Shown in pieces: positions 42,958 to 52,696 of a stretch of 64,000 nt of DNA (positions are counted from its first letter, which is position 1; every line of letters starts with the position of its first letter). The notes under the pieces are model-generated. The model was not told the origin of the DNA and did no database searches. It worked only from the letters and a program-made list of their open reading frames with translations. Source of the DNA: Peronospora farinosa (Eukaryota > Oomycota > Peronosporomycetes > Peronosporales > Peronosporaceae). Position numbers and translations under genes: made by a program. Location: contig CANTFK010000983.1 in the NCBI GenBank assembly GCA_947646735.1, positions 620,001 through 684,000 on the forward strand. Direction: 5' to 3'.

Positions 42958-45871
42958 TTGCTTCGCCTTGTCCTACGTGTTTTATCTGCGTCCGATCGCA
43001 GTTGAGTTGTGTTGAGAGTTCTTGCAATCCCTGGCCAAACAATCCAGGGATATGACTTGCGAAGTGTGTAGGCATCCTCGAGACGTTGGGTGGCCAAAGA
43101 ATCCAGCCCGGACGAGAAGTCGACACGTGTATTAGAAGTAAAATTGAACTTTGTTTATTGTTAATCAATCAAAACTCGAAACCTACGACTCTGCCTATCT
43201 GTAGTCCAGGATCTATCACCACGTGTCACCCTTTCAAATAAAATCAGATCTCGATATGTGGTCCACCCCAAATGCCTTTGCCATCCCGATCCATCGGCGA
43301 TCTTGCCTTATCCTTGGATCGCGATCTGAACCAGATCGCGTATCAGTTCAGGATCGCGGTCGATACATAATGCGTAAACCTTGTGAACTGGATCGCGAGC
43401 TAAGTTGAATCGCGCTTCTGAGTCGGATCGCAGTTCTGAGTCGGATCGCGGTTCTGAGTCGGATCGCGCTTTACCTTGGATCGCGCTCGGCCTTGGATCG
43501 CGGTCGTGAGTCGGATCGCGGTTTACCTAGGATCGCGCTCAGCCTTGGATCGCGGTTCTGACTCGAATCGCAGTTCTGAGTCGGATCGCAGTTCTGAGTC
43601 GGATCGCGGTTCTGAGTCGGATCGCGCTTTACCTTGGATCGCGCTCGGCCTTGGATCGCGGTCGTGAGTCGGATCGCGCTTTACCTTGGATCGCGCTAGG
43701 CCTTTAATCGCGGTTCTGAGTCGAATCGCACTTCTGAGTCGGATCGCAGTTCTGAGTCAGATCGCGGTTCTGAGTGGGATCGCGCTTTACCTTGGATCGC
43801 GGTACTGAGTCGGATCGCGCTTTACCTTGGATCGCGGTCGGCCTTGGATCGCGGTCGTGAGTCGGATCGCGCTTTACCTTGGATCGCGCTAGGCCTTGGA
43901 TCGCGGTTCTGAGTCGGATCGCGCTTTACCTTGGATCGCGCTCAGCCTTGGATCGCGGTTCTGAGTCGGATCGCGCTTTACCTTGGATCGCGGTCGGCCT
44001 TGGATCGCCGATCTGAGTAGGATTGCGGTTCTGAGTCATAACGCGGTTCTGAGTTGGATCGCGGTTCTGAGTCAGATCGCACTTCTGAGTCGCATCGCAG
44101 TTCTGAGTCAGATCGCGGTTCTGAGTGGGATCGCCCTTTACCTTGGATCGCGCTCAGCCTTGGATCGCGGTTCTGAGTCGGATCGAGTTTTACCTTGGAT
44201 CGCGCTAGGCCTTGGATCGCGGTCGTGAGTCGGATCGCGCTTTACCTTGGATCGCGGTCGGCCTTGGATCGCCGATCTGAGTAGGATCGCGGTTCTGAGT
44301 CATAACGCGGTTCTGAGTTGGATCGCGGTTCTGAGTCAGATCGCACTTCTGAGTCGGATCGCAGTTCTGAGTCAGATCGCGGTTCTGAGTGGGATCGCCC
44401 TTTACCTAGGATCGCGCTCAGCCTTGGATCGCGGTTCTGAGTCGGATCGAGTTTTACCTTGGATCGCGGTCGGCCTTGGATCGCGGTCGTGAGTCGGATC
44501 GCGCTTTACCTTGGATCGCGGTCGGTCTTGGATCGCGGTCGTGAGTCGGATCGCGGTTTACCTAGGATCGCGCTCAGCCTTGGATCGCGGTTCTGACTCG
44601 AATCGCAGTTCTGAGTCGGATCGCAGTTCTGAGTCGGATCGCGGTTCTGAGTCGGATCGCGCTTTACCTTGGATCGCGCTCAGCCTTGGATCGCGGTTCT
44701 GAGTCGGATCGAGTTTTACCTTGGATCGCGGTCGGCCTTGGATCGCGGTAGTGAGTCGGATCGCGCTTTACCTTGGATCGCGGTCGGCCTTTGATCGCGG
44801 TCGTGAGTCGGATCGCGGTAGTGAGTCGGATCGCGCTTTACCTTGGATCGCGGTCGGCCTTTGATCGCGGTCGTGAGTCGGATCGCGGCTCTGAGTCGGA
44901 TCGCGCTTTACCTTGGATCGCGCTCAGCCTTGGATCGCGGTTCTGAGTCGGATCGCGCTTTACCTTGGATCGCGCTCAGCCTTGGATCGCGGTTCTAAGT
45001 CGGATCGCGGTTCTGAGTCGGATTGAGCTTTACCTAGGATCGCGCTCAGCCTTGGATCGCGGTTCTGAGTCGGATCGAGTTTTACCTTGGATCGCGGTCG
45101 GCCTTGGATCGCGGTAGTGAGTCGGATCGCGCTTTACCTTGGATCGCGGTCGGCCTTTGATCGCGGTCGTGAGTCGGATCGCGGCTCTGAGTCGGATCGC
45201 GCTTTACCTTGGATCGCGCTCAGCCTTGGATCGCGGTTCTGAGTCGGATCGCGCTTTACCTTGGATCGCGCTCAGCCTTGGATCGCGGTTCTAAGTCGGA
45301 TCGCGGTTCTGAGTCGGATTGAGCTTTACCTAGGATCGCGCTCAGCCTTGGATCGCGGTTCTGAGTCGGATCGAATTTACCTTGGATCGCGGTCGGCCTT
45401 GGATCGCGGTAGTGAGTCGGATCGCGCTTTACCTTGGATCGCGGTCGGCTTTTGATCGCGGTCGTGAGTCGGATCGCGGCTCTGAGTCGGATCGCGCTTT
45501 ACCTTGGATCGCGCTCAGCCTTGGATCGCGGTTCTGAGTCGGATCGCGCTTTACCTTGGATCGCGCTCAGCCTTGGATCGCGGTTCTAAGTCGGATCGCG
45601 GTTCTGAGTCGGATTGAGCTTTACCTTGGATCGCGCTCAGCCTTGGACCGCGGACTCTGAGTCGGATCGCGGTAGTGAGTCGGATCGCGCTTTACCTTGG
45701 ATCGCGCTCAGCCTTGGATCGCGGTTCTGAGCATGATCGCGGTTCTGAGTTGGATCGCGCTCAGCCTTAAATCGTGCTTTACCTTGGATCGCGATCGATC
45801 CTGGGTGTGTGGTCCACATAACTTGGATCGCGATCTCCACTCCACGAAATTTGTTTATCTGCTCTTCCACA
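42616..45871 (-). mobile_element. 5' LTR of element C, expanded to 3256 bp
   Basis: Same outer sequence as 31069-31998 with only a few substitutions over the first roughly 790 bp and the last roughly 90 bp, but with a minisatellite of about 2.4 kb between. Ends CTTCCACA followed by the TSD GGAT. Confidence 0.93.
43296..45790. repeat. GGATCGCG minisatellite in element C 5' LTR
   Basis: Units of 17-18 bp alternate between the types TTCTGAGTCGGATCGCGG and CTTTACCTTGGATCGCG with third types (CAGCCTTGGATCGCG, TCGTGAGTCGGATCGCG). Higher-order blocks of a few hundred bp recur (for example 43983-44246 and 44247-44510), pointing to growth by block duplication. In the partner LTR the whole array is about 150 bp. 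Confidence 0.95.
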
Positions 45872-45875
45872 GGAT

Positions 45876-46707
45876 CACATGGTGACAGCTGATGCCATAA
45901 TAGGCCATCACTGTAACTAAAGCGATTTAGTTTGCTTTGAGGTGCGACGGAAGGGTAACCTTTCGCCAAATTGATCCAACAGCAGGCGACAATGGTCGTC
46001 CTGACTGTAGCACTCCTTTATATCGGAGGCCATGAGCTCGTCACATGGTAGGCCTTCATGGCTGCCAGTGTTGAAGACTCAACTTGTGCTTTCGCACGAG
46101 ACACACTATCCTGGTGTCTTGCCTCGAAGTCTGGTCTGCGCGATAACGCGTTAGCCAAGACATTCGACTACCTGGCTTGTATTTAACTTTGAGAATTAAA
46201 TTCAGAGAATAATGTTAGCCGTCTCGCCATTCTCGGCGAGAGGTGCGGTGAATTTATAGCGGTCCGCAGTGATGCGTGATCCGTATAAACCACAAAAGGT
46301 TCGGTGCCCAAGAGGTGCACCTAAAACTTTACAAGGGCATGCTTAACTGAAAGTAGCTCCTTGTCATGCACAGGGTAATTCAACTCGGCGGCTTTCAAAA
46401 GCCGAGACTGATACGATATGACACGGTCAACGCCGTTGTCATCCTTCTGCATGAGCGCGCTGCCGATTGAAAAATTGCTTGCATCGCAGACGACGCTAAA
46501 GGGCTTATCCGCGTCTGGCAATGCCAACACCGGTGCCTCTACAAGAGATTGCTTTACTAATGTGAACGCATCTACTTGCTCCTTATACCAAGTCCATTCT
46601 GTATCCTTTTTCAAAAGGTCAGACAATGGCTTATTACGCTCCGCATAATTCTTGCTGTACTTATGCAAGTAATTAGCGATCCCAAGGAATTGGCGCAGAT
46701 CCTTCAC
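45876..46707 (-). pseudogene. Gypsy copy A' RNase H (resumes after element C)
   Basis: Continues the A' pol on the far side of element C: DKPFSVVCDASNFSIGSALM with the first catalytic residue, SYQSRLLKAAELNYPVHDKE, then degraded frames toward 45960 with AKGYPSVAPQSKLNRFSYS. The bases at 46111-46114 (complement of CCAG) are the intact target of the family D insertion present in copy A. Confidence 0.85.
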
Positions 46708-46722
46708 GTGTCGTGGAACTGG

Positions 46723-47544
46723 TCATTCCTTGATAGCCTTAACCTTTTCTGGGTCTGCTCGTACACCATGTGTACCTACGATGCAGCCCAGCACAGGTAT
46801 CTCGGGGACCCCTATTACGCACTTTTTCAAGTTAATGCATGATTGGGCGTCACCCAGAGTCTGCAGCACATCGTCTAAATGACGCTTGTGAGACTCTATT
46901 GCGCTCGGACCGTCCTCCGCCCTACTATGCACGAATACATCGTCAAAGTAATGGGGCGCGTAGGCACGGTGCTGACGCATTACGTGAGCCATCACTCGGT
47001 TTAATGTTGCTGGAGCATTTTTCAACCCTTGTGGCATCACAAGCCACTCCCGCAGCATACCGCTTGGGGTGCTTACTGCCGTTTTGGCTACATCAGTATC
47101 TCTCATGAGAACTTGATAGTAGCCATCCTTCAGATCCAACGAGGAAAAGAGAATTGACTTTCCCATGGAGTTCAACAAAACATCTTTCTGCGGGATCGAC
47201 ATTTGAGTCGGAATAGTGGCCGTGTTCAGCTTATTATAAGCATGAACCACGCGCCATCCACCTGTTGCTTTACGCACACAGAAGGTCGGGCTGTAGTGAG
47301 GCGACATGCTCTCGCGTACATGTCCCGCCTTGACTCGCTTGTCGAAGAGCTCATCGATGTAATCGACTTTTTCCTTCGACAACGTCCATTGCCTGGTAAC
47401 ACAATACTTGGTGCCAGGATCCAGGTCAATCGAGCCTGATGCCCCTATCGGCCGGTAGGCGGCTCGGCACTTCTGCTGGAAACACATCACGGTGTTTTCA
47501 CACCGTGATGTGTTTCCAGCAGAAGTGCCGAGCCAGAACATCAT
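46723..47544 (-). pseudogene. Gypsy copy A' reverse transcriptase
   Basis: A 273-codon frame containing IDLDPGTKYCVTRQWTLSKE, SPTFCVRKATGGWRVVHAYN, REWLVMPQGLKNAPATLNR, the catalytic HYFDDVFVHSRAED and PEIPVLGCIVGTHGVRADPE, a nearly complete Ty3/gypsy RT. A frame change near 46715 separates the connection domain (LRQFLGIANYLHKYSKNY). The N-terminal side is disturbed by a perfect 34-bp inverted duplication at 47461-47534. Confidence 0.9.
47461..47534. repeat. Perfect 34-bp inverted repeat with 6-nt loop
   Basis: GGCTCGGCACTTCTGCTGGA opens the left arm and its exact complement closes the right arm; 34 of 34 positions pair around TTTTCA. The right arm, as read on the minus strand, carries the normal pre-RT sequence (DVFPAEVPS), so the left arm is the added copy. 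Confidence 0.95.
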
Positions 47545-47981
47545 AAAACGAGCTGCCCTTTAAGGCATCCCAGCCTTGAGCAGCGAACCGTTTCTTCTTG
47601 TCGGTCTCCAAGACGCTCTCGTCCATTGTGGATGAAGAGCAACAGTTCACCACGTTCTCTTTTGGAACTGGTGCGACTATCTCGTGGATCATTCCTTCCT
47701 TGTTCAGACAGGAACAGATCCCACGTCATCTCCGAGAGATTTACTATCTCCTCGGCAGATGCAAAGACAAGTTGGAGCACCTCAACTGAGGATGCCTCCG
47801 GCATCTTGTCTTTGACGACCTCGAACAACTCGTTCGTAGGTCCGTCCTCTTGGAACGAGACTGATCCAAGGATCACTCGTTTCGACGTGCCTTTGATCGT
47901 CTTAATACGTCTGGTGCTCGTTCTTCGAGTCGCCACGATTTTTGACCTGGAAGAAGGTGTCGTTGCTGTATTAGCCAACAC
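47541..47981 (-). CDS. Gypsy copy A' linker between protease and RT
   Basis: A 146-codon frame with a basic N-terminal part (RRTSTRRIKTIKGTSKR) and EEIVNLSEMTWDLFLSEQGR, the counterpart of the linker motif in element B. It is part of the polyprotein; no enzyme domain seen. Confidence 0.55.
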   Translation of the reverse strand: MLANTATTPSSRSKIVATRRTSTRRIKTIKGTSKRVILGSVSFQEDGPTNELFEVVKDKMPEASSVEVLQLVFASAEEIVNLSEMTWDLFLSEQGRNDPRDSRTSSKRERGELLLFIHNGRERLGDRQEETVRCSRLGCLKGQLVL

Positions 47982-48127
47982 ACTCCTTCCAACCGCACCA
48001 GGCTCATGGCTCTGTGCCGGTTCTTGTGGCGCTTGACTTTCTGTCAGCCCACCATCAAAATGCTACAAGCTCTCGGCTCTGTGCAGGACCACTTTGGACG
48101 TATGGCTACCTGTCATCGTCCCATTCA

Positions 48128-48830
48128 CTACACCAGTCTCCTCGAGATGGGTAGGAATTGTGTCACCTGCCTTCCTGTCAGGACACTTTCAACTACTCCA
48201 GGCTCCACGAGCTGGGTAGTACCTGGTGCCGATTGACATACCGTCATCGCAACCTCGACTGTGTTGGACACACCATCAATCTCTCGCAAAAGCACATTCT
48301 TTCCGGTGTCCTGCGTAGAGTTAGCGACTGTGCGTGTACGCCAGTCGATCCATGGTTGGTGTTTAGCCAACCAAGGCATGCATAGGGTGAGGTCATACGG
48401 ACTCTTCATACCTAGCACTGTGAACTTCTCTTAACAAGAAAAGTCACTAAAGCTGAAAGTGAGTTCAACTTGAACTCCCTCCGATTTAACGAGCGCGCCG
48501 TTCGCTGAACAAACGATCGCCTCTTCTCGCTTGCCATCCTGGCAAAGCGACTCATAACTCGCTGGACTCTTTTTCAGAGCCGCAAGTTTCACAAAATTCT
48601 GTAATGCACCCGAATCCACGACAAGCGACATCACTTGGTCATAGCCTCGTATCCGAGCACTACAGACCGCTTGAAGGTGTAAGCCCGCGTAGTACGTGGC
48701 ATTTTCTTTACGAAGCGCCCGTCTACACTTGGTAGCACTAGTAGTCCTTCCCAAGACCCGTCTCTTTGAGCGTGCGGGTGGATACGGAGGTTCCTCAACG
48801 TGTATTGGGGTGGTTTTCCTCAACTCTCCC
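48128..48830 (-). pseudogene. Gypsy copy A' protease
   Basis: The minus-strand frame has MSLVVDSGALQNFVKLAAL, an intact retropepsin start, then VQVELTFSFSDFSC and a stop; the next frame continues with YDLTLCMPWLAKHQPWIDW. Upstream is a Pro- and basic-rich stretch (EEPPYPPARSKRRVLGRTT). The minus-strand reading stops being meaningful near 48830, where an inverted gag begins. Confidence 0.8.
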
Positions 48831-49968
48831 AACATCATAGGGAATTGGCAGAGCATATGGACCAGGGACTTGGTGAACAAGCCCTGGTCAACCTTTTGCA
48901 TTGTTCTCCTGAACAACATGTTGCTCAGTTGGAGCAATTCGAACCGTGTGCGCTCGGACAGCGTAGAAAAGCGTCCGAGGTAAACAGCCAAGCCACAGCT
49001 AAGTCCATCAGTAAGACGCAGGATGAGCTTTGGCTTGAGCAGGCACGAAATGAGGCGCTCAACAGACCTGTTGAGACGCTCTCTGCCCGGTCGAATCAGC
49101 CAAAAACCATTCGGATGGAGCGTCCGAAGTTTGATGGGGCTGCATACGATTGTCCACTGTCTTTTAGCCGTGGAGCAATGCGATATGGCGCAGCTCATCG
49201 AAGACGACACCAGGATGGTGTCGTATGCCGTGTCAAATATGCGTGGCAAAGCGTCAGAGTGGGCTTACTCTGCGCTTATGGCAAACGCCGATGCGTTTTC
49301 ATCATGAACGATCTTTAAGTCAAAGATTCGTGCCATGTATCAGCCGCCTAACAACAAAGTGTTACTTCAGGCGCGCTTCTTTGGAGCACGACAGGCGAAA
49401 CGATCTCTGCAAGAGTATGTGCAGGAGATGCGTTAGCTGTCGGCGTCCATTAATGGGGAACCGATACAGGAACGTATCAAGGTGGCCACGTTCATGAATG
49501 GACTTAGGCACGGCCCATCACTTCAGGCCCTTTTAGAAAAGTGCTTAAGACGATGGAGCGACAATTAAAATTGCTATGGTTGAGGAGCAATCCTACAACA
49601 ATGCCTCGGCAACACCTTACTATAAGCCGTCGGCCGAGAAGTCGGATGCCACTCCAATGGAGTTAGGCAATGCAATGCTACAAGTGCGGCAAGTGCGTCC
49701 ATATGATGGCTCGCTGCTATGCCAAACTTGCTGTTGGGGCCAAGGCAGCCAGCAAAACGTCCTCAATCCGAAGGGGGGGGTCGAAGAACCTGCAAGTCGC
49801 ACGGGTTCAGATTCGACACCCGATAAGTCGGGAAATACGGGAGCGCAGTAGGGGCGGGATGCCCTACTGTCGCGAACTCTGAAGCTACCCCTAAGTTCAG
49901 AGTGATCGAACAAATGGGTAGCATAGTCCCTGAGGTACCGAAAGGTCGGACTCCAACCATTTTAGCGT
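48820..49968 (+). pseudogene. Gag of family A, inverted relative to its pol
   Basis: On the plus strand, opposite to the flanking LTR and pol, a gypsy gag is readable: LSQHHRELAEHMDQGLGEQA, IRMERPKFDGAAYD, then MVSYAVSNMRGKASEWAYSA, KSIRAMYQPPNN-like sequence after a shift, RQAKRSLQEYVQEMR, and a zinc knuckle CYKCGKCVHMMARC at 49676-49717. Stops interrupt it. The N terminus lies next to the protease and the C terminus next to the 5' LTR, as expected after an inversion of the gag segment. Confidence 0.85.
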
Positions 49969-50810
49969 GACGAAGCGGTTAGACCGTCTTACCCTACGCG
50001 TGCGGTGGTGGTGGTGTTGGTTGGCCGCTTAAAGCGCCGAACCAACTCTTGTCGGCCGCTCAAAGCGATCCGCGTAACGAACTTTAAGACAAGCACCTAC
50101 CTGCGTCTCGAAAGCTATTTTCAGTCTTCCCGTGCGCAGTGAGTGTGATGTAGTAAATTCAATACTGACTTATATTAAATACATCATAATTAAATATAGG
50201 AATAACTATTGATTAGGGAAAAAAAGAACTGTATTTAATATAGTTAAACCTAATAAAACTAAATCACGAATAACCTTGTCTTAAAAAGAGAACTGTATTT
50301 AATGTAGTTAAACTATCTAATAAAACTAAATCACGAATAACCTTGTCTTAACTATATTAAGGTACAAATATGTATGCTACCTTCGTGCCCTCCATTCATT
50401 GCGCGCGTTTGTCGGTCATTGATCAGCGCCTTGGTTGATATAATGGCTTAAATCAACCAACTAGAGGGCATCTCCAACTTCAAAGAGAAGCGAGGACAAT
50501 ATTACATGAAAAGGTAATATTGTCAAATAATGATCTTATGGACGCTTCATATTAGTGTCAATATTATGGAACGGGCTTGCCCCGTTACACGTATCCTTGC
50601 GTGCCAGCTTACAATATATATTGAAGCTCGCTGATGATGTCTGTCTGAAGCGTCACCATGATTTGGCGTCATCCCTGTTGAATGTGAAATCATCCACGGA
50701 TATCACATTCACGAGGGTGAATCACATTGATGTGCCACACCCAAGTGGCTGGCCTAAGGTACCTCGTACCTTATAGTATTCGGTACTTAACGAACTTTTA
50801 GCCCGTTACA
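49968..50810 (-). mobile_element. 5' LTR of Gypsy copy A', with a nested short insertion
   Basis: Starts (minus strand) TGTAACGGGC at 50810 and follows the A-type LTR. At about 50597 the sequence GGATACG is interrupted by a stretch starting TGTAACGGGGCAAGC and resumes near 50210. The inner end stops at the inverted gag near 49968, so the LTR tail present in the 3' LTR is missing. Confidence 0.78.
50210..50597 (-). mobile_element. Short LTR-like insertion with a 60-bp direct duplication
   Basis: A stretch of nearly 390 bp with a TGTAACGGGGC end inserted in the A' 5' LTR. It holds two nearly identical tandem copies of about 60 bp (50230-50289 and 50290-50352) beginning GAACTGTATTTAAT. Probably a solo LTR of a small element; the AT-rich end is not clearly bounded. 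Confidence 0.5.
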
Positions 50811-52600
50811 ATCAGGTTGGTAGAGATACTAAATAAAAGAGACGGACCTAAGGAAAAAATACTAATTCTTTAACATTATCGCTACATGTAAATATATATG
50901 TGATAGCACGGTTCCAATTCAAGACGCCGTCCGCAATGTAAGATTATCACTTCGTCGTCTTTCACGACAATCAAACAGCTCGATAACTGGGACTTGGGCT
51001 GATGCTATTCGGACATAAAAGTCGACTCAACCTTCGTGGCTAGCCCTCTGCTTCTCCCGTGTGCCACCACTAGCTCATAGAGACGTCCAACAATTTCGTT
51101 GTAGACTGGCGTACTCCGACTAATGAGACCAACCGACACGCAAAAGCTGGATGTGGGTAGAGTGAGTCAGGAATTGTCACAATGTTTTCGCTGTCACGTA
51201 AAACTAATTGGCTCTCTTGCCCGACGTTACTGTCATTCAACCGCATCATTATGTCCTCATGCGATGTCCTCATGCGATGTCCGACAAGTCGAAATAAAAC
51301 CCAGCACGAAGATACCTTAAACGTATCACCCACAACGTTTACTTGAATGATCTGCTACATCTGCAGCTTCCGTTGCCACGGAAAAGGCAAGTACAAGGTG
51401 AGTTCAGCATGTCCCACGAAGTGATTCACGAATCGCGAAATCGTCCGTCCAAGTGAGAAAAATGGAGAGAAAGAGTAGTTCAATGAGCTGTTCTTTGGGA
51501 CGAAAGCTTCGAGCCAGCCATCAGGGTCACGACATGCTACAAACAATTGGATTTTTGTGGGTTAGGGCAGATATATAAGATGGTCATGGAAAGCCCTCAA
51601 TATGAAGAATGTCCAGCATGAAGAGTGTAAAGCCGATACCTCATTCTTCATCAGGAATGTCATTGTTGTGCCCTAGCCTTCAAGACATTAACCCTCTCAA
51701 ATCCTAGACGTATACGTAAGCCGCTAAAGCAAACCGTTCCAGCTTACTTTTGAAGCTTGTCATCCCTTCCATGTGTAGCCAAATAGGCTTTGAGGCATTA
51801 ATCTTCGGCAACGAAATGTGGCAGTCGGCATGCTACATGTATCTGCTTCATATTTATATACTACTACAGTCGCAGTTGGAGCTGGAAAGGCCTGGCTGTA
51901 GTAATGGGTAGTAAAAAAGGGGTAGTAAAAGGCGACGGTTTCCGTGCCCGCGATTCAGCGAGTATTAACTTTATTCTTTTGGCCGTATCAAAGAGCGATG
52001 TATAAATGCGAATCGTCAGTGCGCACTTGTGAGTACCGCGTATTGAGGGATCGCTTTCACCACTGCAAAAAGTTAAATGGTCCACTTTCGTCTTCGTAGA
52101 ATAAGAACATCTTATGCACTGCTCGTGTGCTCGCCGAGCTCTTCTGTCCCAATGCAGTCTTTTTTCTTGTCTCGGCTCACAGTGTCGTCTCTACATTAGG
52201 TACAGAATAAGAGCAACCATCTGGGATGTAGGACATGAAGCAGACAAGCGCGTTTTTCACAGAGAAAACTTCACAAAGTAATACTCACCTTAGCTGATAC
52301 CTTCTCAAAAACATTATGCTTTCACCATACATTAGAATCATCGCTTCTTTATCTAATACCTCGTGTTACCTGATAGATACCAAGAATATCACGTTAGGCG
52401 TAAAGATTATTGAAACCAGTCAACTTTGGTGCGACTTTGTGCGCTCGCCTCGCCTTTTCAGTGTCATAACGTTACGTCGCGACAACGACATGTGCGAGAT
52501 TTTTCAATCCCGCGTTCATGGGCAAGAAAAATGATGGCGAATGGGCGTTTTGGCCCGCTGCACTATCGTCCGATGTTCATCAATCTTGCTCACGGATGAG
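50811..52600. other. Gene-poor spacer with one degenerate coding-like block
   Basis: Mostly without recognisable content. The minus-strand frames 51355-51546 (NSSLNYSFSPFFSLGRTIS) and 51070-51333 look protein-like, and part of the first is repeated in decayed form at about 63140-63230 (complement). Family not recognised; it may be an old gene fragment present on both sides of the gene block. Confidence 0.35.
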
Positions 52601-52606
52601 GTTTAG

Positions 52607-52622
52607 CATTCCCCAATTTTCT
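52607..52622 (+). promoter_or_regulatory. Oomycete core promoter (Inr plus FPR) of the transglutaminase gene
   Basis: CATTCCCCAATTTTCT matches CATTYYNCAWTTTNYY, the initiator and flanking promoter region of oomycete genes, at every position. It is 75-90 nt before the ATG, the normal distance. Only the two bases before CATT deviate from GCTCATT. Confidence 0.75.
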
Positions 52623-52696
52623 CGGTCTTGAGAAGATTAAACAATCTTCCTCCGTTCCAAGTTGACTCGTGTTTTTCCTGATATCGTATTTCCACG

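Larger units (their letters stand above)
31069..45871 (-). mobile_element. Gypsy element C, 14.8 kb, chromodomain integrase, unequal LTRs
   Basis: Flanked by GGAT at 31065-31068 and 45872-45875, inserted in the pol of A'. LTRs at 31069-31998 (3') and 42616-45871 (5') have TGTGG...ACA-type ends; their first roughly 790 bp are nearly identical while the inner minisatellite differs by about 2.3 kb. The minus-strand order is gag, protease, repeat-bearing spacer, RT, two RNase H domains, integrase with chromodomain; a long antisense ORF lies between integrase and the 3' LTR. Confidence 0.93.

Noticed and set aside
43476..45455. Series of ORFs rich in DRGSESDRA and IAVLSRIA
   Set aside because: Translations of the GGATCGCG minisatellite in an LTR; the repeat period keeps frames open.
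48431..49249. Minus-strand ORF of 272 codons taken as one gene
   Set aside because: Only the part up to about 48830 is protease-like; the rest is the shadow of the plus-strand gag.
21503..50815. Target duplication of the whole A' element
   Set aside because: The flanks (CAGAC on the left, ATCAG on the right) do not match, and the left end of the 3' LTR is uncertain.
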